This document shows, in pieces, positions 34,654 to 44,407 of a DNA stretch of 64,000 nt. The position numbers were made by a program, and so were the translations under genes. Source of the stretch: Arcicella lustrica (lineage in GTDB: Bacteria > Bacteroidota > Bacteroidia > Cytophagales > Spirosomataceae); NCBI RefSeq assembly GCF_034930985.1, contig NZ_JAYGIM010000013.1:62001-126000 (forward strand), written 5' to 3'. Position 1 is the first letter of the stretch, and every line of letters begins with the position of its first letter. The notes beneath the pieces were generated by a model. It searched no databases and had not been told where the DNA came from. It saw nothing but the letters and a program-made list of their open reading frames with translations.

Positions 34654-35358
34654 TCAGCTATATCTATCATTTCTCCAAGGATAGGCAGTATTGGAATAAC
34701 CTCTTTCTTCCCAAAAACCTAATTTATTTTTAGGCATAAATTCTATTCTTTTTATCCATTTAGAGCCTTTCCAAGCATACAATTGTGGCGTAATCATGCG
34801 GAGTGGACCGCCATGTTCTACGGCTAATGGTTGTCCGTCAACAGTATGACCGAGTAATACATCTGGTTTTAGGGCTTCTTCTAGCGAAACATTGGTGGTA
34901 TAAGTATCGTAGCCATAACACATAATATGGGTTGCTGTTTCTTTGGGCTGTACTAAAGCCGCTAAATCTAACAAACGAACGCCTTTCCAAATCATATCTA
35001 ATTTCGACCAAGTAGTTACACAATGAAAATCAGAAATATCTTCTGTTTGTGGCAAAGCCATGAAATCCTCCCATGTTAATATTACAGGATTTTCTACTTC
35101 ACCGTCGATAATCAAACGCCATTTGTCTAATGGAATTTTGGGTTGATAACCTAAATCAAGTACAGGCCATTTGGTCGTCAAAGTTTGCCCAACTGGAGTA
35201 GTTGGCATTCCGTGGCGATTGATTACGCCTTTTCCTTGCGGTTTTGTATCAGCCATTGATGGCGTCGCTTTCATTTTTTCTTCAAAACGAGCCTTCAATT
35301 TCATCCTTGCCTCGATGATGCGGTCAAGTTTATTATCTTGGTTTTGTTCGTTTTCCAT
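34654..35358 (-). CDS. molybdopterin-dependent sulfite-oxidase-like protein, 234 aa
   Basis: The molybdenum-cofactor domain of the sulfite oxidase/YedY (MsrP) family: DFHCVTTWSKLDMIWKG carries the Mo-ligand Cys113, with WRLIIDGEVENPVILTWEDF before it and GGPLRMITPQLYAWKGSKWI and GFWEERGYSNTAYPWR after it. It has no signal peptide, so it is a cytoplasmic single-domain form lacking the dimerisation domain. Substrate unknown. Confidence 0.92.
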   Translation of the reverse strand: MENEQNQDNKLDRIIEARMKLKARFEEKMKATPSMADTKPQGKGVINRHGMPTTPVGQTLTTKWPVLDLGYQPKIPLDKWRLIIDGEVENPVILTWEDFMALPQTEDISDFHCVTTWSKLDMIWKGVRLLDLAALVQPKETATHIMCYGYDTYTTNVSLEEALKPDVLLGHTVDGQPLAVEHGGPLRMITPQLYAWKGSKWIKRIEFMPKNKLGFWEERGYSNTAYPWRNDRYS

Positions 35359-35452
35359 CTTAGTATTTTTTTAGCATTAAGCTTTTTTGTCTGTTTTTGA
35401 ATCCACTGATTTGCGCAGAAAAGGTACGCTGATATTATAATCATGATTTCTG

Positions 35453-36682
35453 CTATATCGTTTCTTCTGCATTAATTTTCAACCATAAAAATGCACCAAT
35501 CATTACAATGATTCCTAACAGTAATACAGGAAAATTATAGCCAAAGTTCGTTGCTAAATAGCCAAAACTTACTGTACTAAAATAGGCTGCGAGTAAACCT
35601 GCGGAATTCATTGCTCCAGAAATAGAGCCACTCCTTGTTCCTCCAATATCCATTGAAACAGCCCATGCTACGGGTGCGGTAACATCCATAAAAGCCATTC
35701 CCAAAGAGAGTAAAATAATGGCAACTGTATTATTAATCGTCAGAGCAGAAATTATCAAACATATTCCCGAAATACCCAAACCGACAATGGGAACAATCCT
35801 TCTCCCCCATTTTTTACCATATTTTTTAACGGCAATATCACTCAAAAAACCGCCTAAAAAGCAACCTAAAGCCGCCAATAAAAACGGCGCTGAACCGATA
35901 AGTTTCAATTCATTTTCACTGACACCTCTGCCTTGTTGTAAATATTTTGGCAACCAAGTTTGAAAGAAATATACACCTGTGGCATAGCAGGCATACATCG
36001 CCATTAAATAACCTAGATTTTTGTTTTGTAATAACTTAAAAATAGAAGTCTTCGCTCCATGATTATCTAATTGTCGTTTGGCAAGAATTTCCTTTAATTC
36101 ATCTGCTGAAATATCTTTTGCATCTGTGGGTTCTTCTTTATGCCAGAACTGCCAAAAGATTACCCAAATTACGCCTACAAAACCTAATACATAAAAAGAT
36201 GCTTCCCAGCCATAATGTTGTTGAATCGGGATAACAACCAGTGGCGTTAAACCCGCACCTAAGCGAGAAGCCCCCCAGATAATGGCTTGGGCTTGTCCAC
36301 GTTCGTTGGCAGGAAACCATTTCGCTAAAGCAATGGCAATATTCGGATATGCTCCAGCTTCGCCAATGCCAAACAAAAATCTAACCACTAAAAGCATGGC
36401 AAAACCCGTAGAAAATCCTGTTAATATCGTAAAAAAAGACCACCAAAGAACGACTCTAATCAATACTGATTTTGCTCCGATTCTATCGCCCAATAAACCA
36501 GTAGGAATTTCAAAAAGTGCATAAGCCAAAGTAAAAGAGCCCAAAATCCAACCCCATTGTACGGCAGTTAATCCTAATTCTTTAGTGATACGCTCGCCTG
36601 CGGTGGAAAATGCGATTCGGTCGAGGAAAGTGATGACAGAAAGAATAGCAAGTACAAGCAGTACTTGATGACGCTTTTTCAT
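35453..36682 (-). CDS. MFS transporter of the anion:cation symporter type, 409 aa
   Basis: Twelve-helix major facilitator. The first helices read VLLVLAILSVITFLDRIAFS, and FEIPTGLLGDRIGAKSVLIR, GIGEAGAYPNIAIALAKWFP, RGQAQAIIWGASRLG and QTWLPKYLQ are typical of the ACS group (hexuronate, glucarate and similar organic acids). It lies near glycan-degrading enzymes, consistent with uptake of sugar acids; the true substrate is not shown. Confidence 0.9.
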   Translation of the reverse strand: MKKRHQVLLVLAILSVITFLDRIAFSTAGERITKELGLTAVQWGWILGSFTLAYALFEIPTGLLGDRIGAKSVLIRVVLWWSFFTILTGFSTGFAMLLVVRFLFGIGEAGAYPNIAIALAKWFPANERGQAQAIIWGASRLGAGLTPLVVIPIQQHYGWEASFYVLGFVGVIWVIFWQFWHKEEPTDAKDISADELKEILAKRQLDNHGAKTSIFKLLQNKNLGYLMAMYACYATGVYFFQTWLPKYLQQGRGVSENELKLIGSAPFLLAALGCFLGGFLSDIAVKKYGKKWGRRIVPIVGLGISGICLIISALTINNTVAIILLSLGMAFMDVTAPVAWAVSMDIGGTRSGSISGAMNSAGLLAAYFSTVSFGYLATNFGYNFPVLLLGIIVMIGAFLWLKINAEETI

Positions 36683-36865
36683 ATTTAGATGGTTTGGTTT
36701 TGGATGTTTAAAGATAATACTCTTTTAGGGAAATGCTATCGTAATGATTTAAACCAAACACAATTTGATATTATAAATTAGAGCTGTACTAAGGTTTGAA
36801 GTTATCCAATCTTATTTGAATAAGAACTAATAAAAAGGGTTAAATCTGTTTTTAAAAGGCAATTT

Positions 36866-36924
36866 GTAGCGGCAACTCTTGCAGTTGCCGTTTCAGGAGA
36901 GGCAACCGCAAGGGTTGCCTCTAC
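36866..36924. repeat. REP-like double hairpin (GCGGCAAC family)
   Basis: Two hairpins in a row: CGGCAACT/AGTTGCCG (36870-36890) and GAGGCAACC/GGTTGCCTC (36899-36922), enclosed by GTAG...CTAC so that the whole also folds on itself. A related palindrome is at 49955-50015 and the same GCGGTTGC core at 40363-40402. Confidence 0.75.
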
Positions 36925-37021
36925 ACCAAGTCATTGATTAAACAAACATTTTGAATACTAATTTAATCCTTCGTACAGTACCAGTTACTAATGATAAGCT
37001 AACTATCATGATATAATTTAT

Positions 37022-37263
37022 ATCAACGATGATACTCAGCAAATGAAGCTCTATATAATTTGTATCAACGATGATACTCAAAGCATGAAGCTTTATATAA
37101 TTTACATCAACGATGATACTCAGAACATGAAGTTTCATATAATTTACATCAACGATGATACTCAACACATGAAGCTTCATATAATTTATATCAACGATGA
37201 TGCTCAACACATGAAGCTTTATATAATTTATATCAACAATGATGCGCTTTGTATCATCATCTT
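37022..37263 (+). repeat. tandem array with a 42-bp period (five full units and a partial one)
   Basis: Units start at 37022, 37064, 37106, 37148, 37190 and 37232 (partial), with cores ATCAACGATGATACTCA and ATGAAGCTTCATATAATTTA; the second core contains the 12-bp palindrome ATGAAGCTTCAT. A degenerate copy seems to precede 37022. The array fills the 36683-37267 space between an MFS gene and an M20 peptidase gene, together with the REP hairpins. The period is exactly twice the 21 bp seen in the array at 5899. Open frames on both strands here are a product of the 3-divisible period. Confidence 0.9.
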
Positions 37264-37267
37264 TATC

Positions 37268-38800
37268 TTATTGAATACTCATCAAAGCAACATAAGTTTC
37301 AAGCCCACTCCATAAATTCTGGATTCTGATATTTTCATTTTCAGCATGTTGATTATTATCATGATTGGCAATAGGCACAGTAATCGTTGGTGTTGATAAA
37401 TGTTTATCGAATAAATACAAAGGCAAACTTCCTCCTGAACTTGGCATCAAAACGATGTTTTCTTTAGAAGTACTCTGTACTGCTTTGATGATAAGCTGTG
37501 CGATGGGTAAATCCATTTTAGTGCGTTGGGCATTATAGCCATCTTTGGCTTGTACACGGGCAATGAGTGGATATTTTAATCTTTCTTCATCGGTAATACT
37601 CTCGTTGGTAGTTACATAATAACCTTGTAATTTGATGTGTTCGATTACCTTTTGAACTTGTCTCTGAGCGTCATTTCCTAATACCAATCGTAAATCTAAA
37701 GCCGCCGTTGCAGAAGTAGGAATGATATTCGCCACCATTTTACCCACGTTAGCACTAGCGATTCCATTGATATTTAAAGAAGGCAAACTAATTAATTCAG
37801 CAAGCGATTTACCATCGCCTTCGGCACGCACAAAACCCAATTCATTTCTCATTTGCTCGTCGGGCGGAGGAATGTTGGCTAAAGCTTGTTTTTCTAAAGC
37901 TGATAAAGGAGTAACATCATCATAAAAACCTTTAATCAATACTTTGCCTTTGGTATCCTTCATCGTTGTCAATAAATTCACCAATAAATTAGCAGGATTC
38001 GGCGCCCAGTTTCCATAGTGTCCGCTATGTAAAGGACGCTTCGACGCAAATACTTTTACTTCCATATTTACATCACCACGTACACCAAATACTACTTGTT
38101 TTCGTCCTGATTGATGAACGGGCCCATCACAAATTACCCAAAGGTCGGCTTTGAGTTTATCTTTATGTTTCGCTAGAATTTCTTCTAAATGAGTAGAGCC
38201 AGCTTCTTCTTCGCCTTCAAAAAAGAACTTTAAATTTACCGAAGGTTTGATGCCCATTTTATTCATGGCTTGATAAGCAGATAAAATGGTAAATACGCCC
38301 GCTTTATCATCTGAAGCACTTCTACCATAAATTCTCCATTCAGGATTAATGCTTTCTGAAGCTTTTGGAACATTAATAATTTTACCCCCTTTTTCTAAAG
38401 AAGCATCCAAGAAAACCGCTTCAAAAGGTTTTATTCCCTCCGCCCATTGATTAGGATTTACTGGCTGACCATCGTAATGGGCATAAAATACTAAGGTTTT
38501 TGTAGCATTTGGCACAATTATTTCTCCATAAATAGCAGGAGGAACACCTTTGGTTGTAGCATCTAATTTTTGTGTTTTAATGCCTCGGTCTTTCATCATT
38601 TTTACGATATAATTTGCCGTTTTTTGAATACCGACAGTATCATAAACGACATTGGGAATAGACAACAAACCCATAAATTCATGAAGAAGTTGATGTTCAT
38701 TCGCTTGACGAAATGAACGAGTTTTATCGACCAAAGTGCTTTGAGAAAAAACCGTTAAAACATTGATTGACAACAAAGTAAGTAAAAAGTAGCGTTTCAT
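37268..38800 (-). CDS. secreted M20 family peptidase (dipeptidase/carboxypeptidase), 510 aa
   Basis: Signal peptide MKRYFLLTLLSINVLTVFSQ. The M20 metallopeptidase signature is present: LVFYAHYDGQPVNPNQWAE (zinc His and Asp), GRSASDDKAGVF, FFEGEEEAGSTH (catalytic and zinc Glu), and PSSGGSLPLYLF plus the C-terminal zinc His in NHDNNQHAENE. The dimerisation domain lies in between. Length (510 aa) fits the carnosinase/CNDP-like subgroup. Probably periplasmic. Confidence 0.93.
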   Translation of the reverse strand: MKRYFLLTLLSINVLTVFSQSTLVDKTRSFRQANEHQLLHEFMGLLSIPNVVYDTVGIQKTANYIVKMMKDRGIKTQKLDATTKGVPPAIYGEIIVPNATKTLVFYAHYDGQPVNPNQWAEGIKPFEAVFLDASLEKGGKIINVPKASESINPEWRIYGRSASDDKAGVFTILSAYQAMNKMGIKPSVNLKFFFEGEEEAGSTHLEEILAKHKDKLKADLWVICDGPVHQSGRKQVVFGVRGDVNMEVKVFASKRPLHSGHYGNWAPNPANLLVNLLTTMKDTKGKVLIKGFYDDVTPLSALEKQALANIPPPDEQMRNELGFVRAEGDGKSLAELISLPSLNINGIASANVGKMVANIIPTSATAALDLRLVLGNDAQRQVQKVIEHIKLQGYYVTTNESITDEERLKYPLIARVQAKDGYNAQRTKMDLPIAQLIIKAVQSTSKENIVLMPSSGGSLPLYLFDKHLSTPTITVPIANHDNNQHAENENIRIQNLWSGLETYVALMSIQ

Positions 38801-38815
38801 GGATGATTGTGATAA

Positions 38816-38920
38816 GTAATAGTTTGAGTGATGAATTTTTTGAGTGATGAATGTTGAGTGAGGAGTAATTTATAAATTTTCACTCAGCACTCTGCATTCA
38901 CAACTCAAAACTGCCTTGTG
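38816..38920. repeat. TGA-rich degenerate word repeats forming an inverted repeat
   Basis: GTTTGAGTGATGAATT, TTGAGTGATGAATGTTGAG and GTGAGGAGTAATTT are followed by the complementary words CACTCAGCACTCTGCATTC and CAACTCAAAACT, folding as a long imperfect hairpin between two minus-strand genes. Confidence 0.6.
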
Positions 38921-38927
38921 TTATTGA

Positions 38928-40259
38928 TTAAAACACCAATCTAAAAACAGTCCCCTGCCCTTCTACTGAATTGACTGTTATGCTACCTTTATGCAATGCC
39001 ATAATTTGTTTTGACAAACTCAAACCTATGCCCGAACCATTGGTTTTTGAAGTAAAAAATGGTACAAAAATTTTATCCATCAATTCTGCCGACATACCGA
39101 TACCATTGTCTTTTACTTCAATCACTACTTTTTCTTGTGGGTTCAAATACGCTCCGATTTGAATCTGTGGCGTATCAGATTCTTTAACAGCATCTATTGC
39201 ATTAATCATCAAATTGATTAGTACTTGTTCTATCAGAGCCAAATCGCCTTCTATTTGTAAATCAAAATCTTTCAGGATTACATCAAATTCAATATTCTTT
39301 TGTTCAATCTGATTTTCAAGTAGAATTTCTACACTTTCAAACAAATCTCGAATATAAAAAGTGGAGAACGAAGTAATAGAAACCTTTGCTAATTGTCGAT
39401 AAGTATCGGCAAATTTCAACAAATTGGCACTTCGTTTTTTGATGGTTGAAACACCCAAAGTAATATCTTCTAATAATTGCTTATTGGCTGGATTTGGATT
39501 TTCGCCACTCTTCAATCGTCCTTCCATCGTTTCAGCCAAAGAGGCAATCGGAGCAACGGAATTCATGATTTCATGCGTCATTACTCTCAATAATTTCTGA
39601 TAGGCTTGTGCTTCAGTATCTTCAATGGCTTCGTTTACGTTTTGGAAAGCGATTAAATGTGTTAATTTACCTTCGTTCATAAAAGTAGTTTTGGCTAATA
39701 AAACCTGTTTATGGTCTATTTTCACCAATTGATTTTCGCCACTTTTTAAAGAACTAATTGCCTGAAAAACAAAGAGATTACGTTTTTCTAAAGAAGAAAT
39801 ATTTCTTAAATAAGGAATACCCAACATCTTTTTAAAGGCTTCGTTCATCCAGCCTACTTCTCCATTTTGGTCGTAAGAGAGTATTCCAGTATCCACCAAC
39901 TCTAATATTTTTTGAAGATATTGATATTGTTCTTCTCGTTCGGAAGAAAGCTGTTTGAAAGTGCCATTGATTTGGTTGAAAGCTCTTCGCAATTGCCGAA
40001 CCGAGACAGGTGCATTTTTTTCGGCAAATTGTAGGGAAAAATCTCTGTACTGAACAGCTTCAATAAATTGAGTCAGTTCGGTATTCGTTTTATTGATGAA
40101 TTGAACAAAACTCAAAATCTGAAAAAACAGCACCAATCCGATAAAAAAGAGTAAAGTAAACTTACTGTTTACGATACAAAATGCCGCTAAAGTAATACTT
40201 CCCAAAAGTAAAAGTACCCTTAACGTCAGACTGACTTCATAGCGATTGAGTTTTAACAT
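38928..40259 (-). CDS. membrane sensor histidine kinase (NtrB/NtrY-like), 443 aa
   Basis: Two N-terminal membrane helices (about 12-30 and 33-50), a helical linker, a PAS domain (about 115-210, ILELVDTGILSYDQNGEVGW), the phosphorylated histidine in RVMTHEIMNSVAPIASLAET (H229) and a full HATPase domain: LIEQVLINLMINAIDAVKES, DNGIGM and SKTNGSGIGLSLSKQIM. No response regulator is adjacent; an NtrC-type regulator at 57939-59306 on the same strand is the only candidate partner in the window, since this kinase class normally pairs with sigma-54 activators. Confidence 0.93.
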   Translation of the reverse strand: MLKLNRYEVSLTLRVLLLLGSITLAAFCIVNSKFTLLFFIGLVLFFQILSFVQFINKTNTELTQFIEAVQYRDFSLQFAEKNAPVSVRQLRRAFNQINGTFKQLSSEREEQYQYLQKILELVDTGILSYDQNGEVGWMNEAFKKMLGIPYLRNISSLEKRNLFVFQAISSLKSGENQLVKIDHKQVLLAKTTFMNEGKLTHLIAFQNVNEAIEDTEAQAYQKLLRVMTHEIMNSVAPIASLAETMEGRLKSGENPNPANKQLLEDITLGVSTIKKRSANLLKFADTYRQLAKVSITSFSTFYIRDLFESVEILLENQIEQKNIEFDVILKDFDLQIEGDLALIEQVLINLMINAIDAVKESDTPQIQIGAYLNPQEKVVIEVKDNGIGMSAELMDKIFVPFFTSKTNGSGIGLSLSKQIMALHKGSITVNSVEGQGTVFRLVF

Positions 40260-40362
40260 ACGTGATTTAGAAGTTGTGATTTGTGAATGATGAGTTGTGA
40301 GCGAACTGTCGATTCGGTTTAATAATGGATTACTGGGTATTTTTTCTAATTGTTGTAAGTAA

Positions 40363-40402
40363 CTTTTGCGGTTGCTTTCACATCAAACCGCAACCGCAAA
40401 AG
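40363..40402. repeat. palindrome with the GCGGTTGC core
   Basis: CTTTTGCGGTTG (40363-40374) and CAACCGCAAAAG (40391-40402) form a perfect 12-bp stem between GH36 and the kinase gene; the core is shared with the REP-like elements at 36866 and 49955. Confidence 0.65.
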
Positions 40403-40463
40403 ATAACTACCCTTAATCCAATTGTGAATCTATGATTTTTAGCTCATTACTCAAAATGCAAAA

Positions 40464-42677
40464 TTATTTCACTTCCGTCAATTCCAACACTACACTTGTT
40501 CTTCTTAAAGTAATATCTGGGTTCAAACCGATGTTCATCAAATAGTCGCCAGAGTACACAAGGTCTTTGGCAATGCTTGATTTTGCATCTGGATAGACGT
40601 TTATTTCTTGAATTTTATATTTCTTTTTGCGGTCTAATCCTTTCAGTTTTACAGGAGTTACACTGTACACACCATCGTATCGGTTGGTTGTTAAATACGA
40701 AAACATCACGGCGTGGTCTTGTGTGGCATTGCTAAACATCAAAGAAGCATACGGATTTTCCCAAGGGTTTTTCAAACGATACAAATCACCATGCCAAACA
40801 ACATCACTGATTTTTTTGTAATTCGCCAATGCTTGCTGACTAAATTGTAATTCCTTTTCTGATAAATGACTGACTACAATATCGTAACCCATTTTACCCA
40901 TCATCGCAACGTCAGTGCGATATTTGATGCCAACTTTACTCCAATCAGTAATGTGATTACACTGAGCAATGGCAGGATAAAAATATGAATATTCCCACTG
41001 CATAAATACTCTTTCAAGCGGGTCTGTATTATCACTTACCCAAAATTCAGTGAAGTATTTCAAGGCTTCATAATCGACTCTACCGCCGCCACCAGAACAT
41101 AACATCATCGGTACTTTAGGATATTTCGCTCTGATTTTTTCTAATACTTTATACAAGCCTCGCACATATTCTACGTAAAGATGTGTTTGTGGCAAACCTT
41201 TTTTCTCTAAATAAGCAGAATGAGCATTATAGACAACCGCATTACAATCCCATTTGATAAAGGCAATTTCTGGATTTTTGGTAAAAAGATTATCAATTAC
41301 ACCATATACAAAATCTTGTACTTCTGGATTCGACAAATCTAAGGGCAATTGATTTCTGAAATAATGCTCTGGTCGCTGAGGTTCTCGAATTACCCAATCA
41401 AGGTGTTTTTCGTATAATTCTGATTTCGGATTCACCATTTCTGGTTCAACCCAAATGCCAAATTTAATCCCTGCTTTTGTTGCTTCTTTTACCAAGTAAC
41501 CAATGCCGTTTGGTAATTTTTTGCGATTTTCTTGCCAATCTCCTAAACCAGCAACATCGCCATTTCTTGGATATTTATTAGCAAACCAACCATCATCCAA
41601 TAAAAACATATCAACGCCTAGTTTTTTTCCGTCTTTAAAAAGTTCGGTTAATTTGGGTTCGTCAAAATCAAAATAAGTAGCTTCCCAGTTGTTCAATAAA
41701 GTAAGTCTTGAGCCTTCTCCATCCAAAATTCTATACTTTCTTGCCCAATTGTGCATATTTCTACTGGCTTCGCCTTTTCCGTTTTCAGAGAAAGTAAAGA
41801 TGAACGAAGGCGTTTTAAAATCTTGATTACTTGCCAATGAATACTCCGAAGCATGTGAATTGATTCCTGCCAACAAACGAAGATTATGATAAGTATCCAA
41901 TTCAAAATCTATCTTAAAATTCCCCGACCAAGCCAAAGTTCCTAATAATACTTTGCCAGCATCTTCGGTAGCTGGTTTATCGAACGACAACATAAAGGTT
42001 GGCGGTTGAAATAAATTGGCTCTTGTTCCTAGTTTAGAATCTAGCGTTTTAATACCAGCTGTCAGTTTAGTTTCTTCGGGTTTCATTTCTTTTGCCCAAC
42101 CACCGTGATAATGATTGAGGTAATAATCGTCTGCCATGAAGTACAAATTAGCAGAGGCATATTTCTGCAAAGTAATATTTTTGGCTTCTTGATGTTTGAT
42201 GACAGACCATTGTTCTATAACGTTCTCTTTGTAATAAACTTTATAGAAAAGTCGTACTTCAAGGGCATACACTGGGTCTTTTAGTACAATCACCGTTTCA
42301 GAAACATTGTCATCAATTTTCTTTACTTCATGACTAACGTATTTCAGTTCCAAAGAAGAATTTCCATCGGCGTGTTTTACTTCGATGGCTGGTTCTACCA
42401 AGTTCCAAGTACCACTTGGCGTATAAACAGAATTAAAAATCCCTGAATTTTCATCATTGATTTTGTACTCTTTGGTAATAAAGCCGTAGTCAGACGACTG
42501 AGCTAGTTTTTTCCCGAAGAAAACAGTTCCTAAACGGTTGTCTTTATCGGTTTGAAAGACCAAAGCATTTTGTGAAGTTTCAATAGGAATGGTAATCAGC
42601 TTTTGGGCATTGATACCAAAGCTGATGAAAAAGATTCCTAAAATGACATAGAAGGTTTTTGGAGAGTAATTGGACAT
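40464..42677 (-). CDS. secreted alpha-galactosidase, GH36 family, 737 aa
   Basis: The N-terminus MSNYSPKTFYVILGIFFISF plus GINAQ is a signal peptide. The GH36 barrel is recognisable: FLLDDGWFANKYPRNGDVAG, GIKFGIWVEPEMVNPKSELY, IKWDCNAVV with the catalytic nucleophile Asp and FWVSDNTDPLERVFMQW with the acid/base Asp. It hydrolyses alpha-1,6-linked galactose from galacto-oligosaccharides or galactomannan. The divergent neighbour is a GH105 enzyme, suggesting a plant-polysaccharide cluster. Confidence 0.93.
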   Translation of the reverse strand: MSNYSPKTFYVILGIFFISFGINAQKLITIPIETSQNALVFQTDKDNRLGTVFFGKKLAQSSDYGFITKEYKINDENSGIFNSVYTPSGTWNLVEPAIEVKHADGNSSLELKYVSHEVKKIDDNVSETVIVLKDPVYALEVRLFYKVYYKENVIEQWSVIKHQEAKNITLQKYASANLYFMADDYYLNHYHGGWAKEMKPEETKLTAGIKTLDSKLGTRANLFQPPTFMLSFDKPATEDAGKVLLGTLAWSGNFKIDFELDTYHNLRLLAGINSHASEYSLASNQDFKTPSFIFTFSENGKGEASRNMHNWARKYRILDGEGSRLTLLNNWEATYFDFDEPKLTELFKDGKKLGVDMFLLDDGWFANKYPRNGDVAGLGDWQENRKKLPNGIGYLVKEATKAGIKFGIWVEPEMVNPKSELYEKHLDWVIREPQRPEHYFRNQLPLDLSNPEVQDFVYGVIDNLFTKNPEIAFIKWDCNAVVYNAHSAYLEKKGLPQTHLYVEYVRGLYKVLEKIRAKYPKVPMMLCSGGGGRVDYEALKYFTEFWVSDNTDPLERVFMQWEYSYFYPAIAQCNHITDWSKVGIKYRTDVAMMGKMGYDIVVSHLSEKELQFSQQALANYKKISDVVWHGDLYRLKNPWENPYASLMFSNATQDHAVMFSYLTTNRYDGVYSVTPVKLKGLDRKKKYKIQEINVYPDAKSSIAKDLVYSGDYLMNIGLNPDITLRRTSVVLELTEVK

Positions 42678-42807
42678 TTGCTTTTTTTAGATTATTTATG
42701 CCAAAATAAGTCTTTTTACGAAGTTTAATAACCAATCTTATCATGAATTGATTAGATTTTGTACAGTATTGTCTTTATCTTTTCATCACTCTTAATAAAA
42801 TTAAAGC

Positions 42808-44157
42808 ATGAAAAAAATTAATCAAATCTCTTTCTTCTCGTTGCTATGTTTGGCTACTTTACCAACTTTAGCACAGCAAAAGCAGAAACCGCTTCATTCA
42901 GAAATGTTGCACACAGCACAGCCAGACTATCCAGTGGCTTATACTACACCAAAAGTGGAAGAAGTAACACAAGTACTTAATAGAGTCCACAAATATTTAG
43001 ATGCTGTTACACCAACGAAAGTAATTAGCAACACAACAAAAAAAGAAATTACAGACTTTAGCAAAATAGATACCAGTGCAGTTGTAGAAAGAGGAACTTT
43101 CAGCTTAACAAGCTACGAATGGGGCGTAACTTATTCAGGAATGTTAGCTGCAAGTGAAGCAACGGGCGATGAGCGTTTCAATGAGTATGCTCGTAAACGC
43201 ATGACTTTCTTGGCTGATAAAGTACCTTATTTCAAAGAAGTATTGAAGCAAAACCCAAAAAATAAAGGACTTCGCCAAGTAATTATGCCACATGCTTTGG
43301 ACGACTGCGGTGCAGTTTGTTCTGCTATGATTAAAGCGACGAGAAGCAATGTTGTGAAAACAGATTTACGTCCTTTGATTGATAATTACATGAATTATAT
43401 CAGTACAAAAGAATTCCGTTTTGCAGATGGTACTTTGGCTAGAAATCGCCCACAAGCGAATACCCTTTGGTTAGATGATTTATTCATGGGCGTACCTGCT
43501 TTAGCACAAATGGGTAAATTGACAGGCGATAATCGTTATTTTGATGATGCGGTAAAACAGATTTCGCAGTTTTCAAAAAGAATGTTTAATAGTCAGAAAA
43601 ACGTATTTATGCACGGTTGGGTAGCAGATATGGAAACACATCCAGAATTTCACTGGGCTCGTGCAAATGGCTGGGCAGTGTTGACGATGGTTGAATTATT
43701 GGATGTTTTACCTGAAAATCATGCTGGTCGTGCGGAAGTACTTTCTTTATTAAAAGCTCATGCAAAAGGCTTGGCTTCATACCAAACGGGAAGCGGTTTC
43801 TGGCATCAATTATTAGACCGTCCAGATTCTTATCTTGAAACTTCAGCAACTGCGATTTATGCTTATTCTTTTGCAAGAGCTATCAACAAAGGTTGGCTTG
43901 ATGCTAAAGCGTATGGCCCTGCTACTTTATTGGCTTGGAATGCCGTAGCAACCAAAGTAAATGCTGGCGGACAAGTGGAAGGTGTTTGTGTAGGAACAGG
44001 AATGGCTTTTGACCCAGCTTTCTATTATTATCGTCCAGTAAATGTATTGGCAGCACATGGTTATGGTCCAGTTTTATTAGCAGGTGCTGAAATGTTGAAA
44101 TTGATGAAATCAGGGAAATATTCCATCAACGATAGTGCTTTGCAGTATAATAAATAA
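42808..44157 (+). CDS. secreted glycoside hydrolase family 88/105 enzyme, 449 aa
   Basis: Signal peptide MKKINQISFFSLLCLATLPT followed by LAQ. The alpha6/alpha6 barrel of unsaturated glucuronyl/rhamnogalacturonyl hydrolases is indicated by RPQANTLWLDDLFMGVPALA (catalytic Asp in WLDD), FHWARANGWAVLTMVELLD, GSGFWHQLLDRPDSYLETSA and a final GYGPVLLAGAEML. It would remove the unsaturated uronic acid left by pectin lyases. Divergent from the GH36 gene, with 130 bp between the starts. Confidence 0.9.
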   Translation: MKKINQISFFSLLCLATLPTLAQQKQKPLHSEMLHTAQPDYPVAYTTPKVEEVTQVLNRVHKYLDAVTPTKVISNTTKKEITDFSKIDTSAVVERGTFSLTSYEWGVTYSGMLAASEATGDERFNEYARKRMTFLADKVPYFKEVLKQNPKNKGLRQVIMPHALDDCGAVCSAMIKATRSNVVKTDLRPLIDNYMNYISTKEFRFADGTLARNRPQANTLWLDDLFMGVPALAQMGKLTGDNRYFDDAVKQISQFSKRMFNSQKNVFMHGWVADMETHPEFHWARANGWAVLTMVELLDVLPENHAGRAEVLSLLKAHAKGLASYQTGSGFWHQLLDRPDSYLETSATAIYAYSFARAINKGWLDAKAYGPATLLAWNAVATKVNAGGQVEGVCVGTGMAFDPAFYYYRPVNVLAAHGYGPVLLAGAEMLKLMKSGKYSINDSALQYNK

Positions 44158-44227
44158 TTTTGTGAGTTAGTGAATGAGTGATTTAGTGAGTAATCTACAA
44201 AATTCTCGCTATTTCAGTAATATTCTG

Positions 44228-44268
44228 AAAAGCCATCATTTGGATCATTCCAAAATGATGGCTTTTTT
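44228..44268 (+). terminator. terminator after the GH105 gene
   Basis: AAAAGCCATCATTT and AAATGATGGCTTTT form a near-perfect 14-bp stem with T residues following. The interval 44158-44227 in front carries TGA-rich word repeats. Confidence 0.75.
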
Positions 44269-44407
44269 GCTTAGATTGCGTTTGGAATAGATTTTTTATT
44301 ATACTCGACTAGAAAAACGTATTTCTATTTCAATGTTAATCTTTTGTTAATACAATACTTTTAAAAGTAAAGCCTCGTTTCTCAGTCAAATCAAATTAAA
44401 CAATCAA

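Noticed and set aside
36938..37315. Long open frames on both strands with periodic peptides of 14 residues
   Set aside because: They are produced by the 42-bp tandem repeat, whose length is divisible by three; no start signals, no partner genes and both strands open equally.
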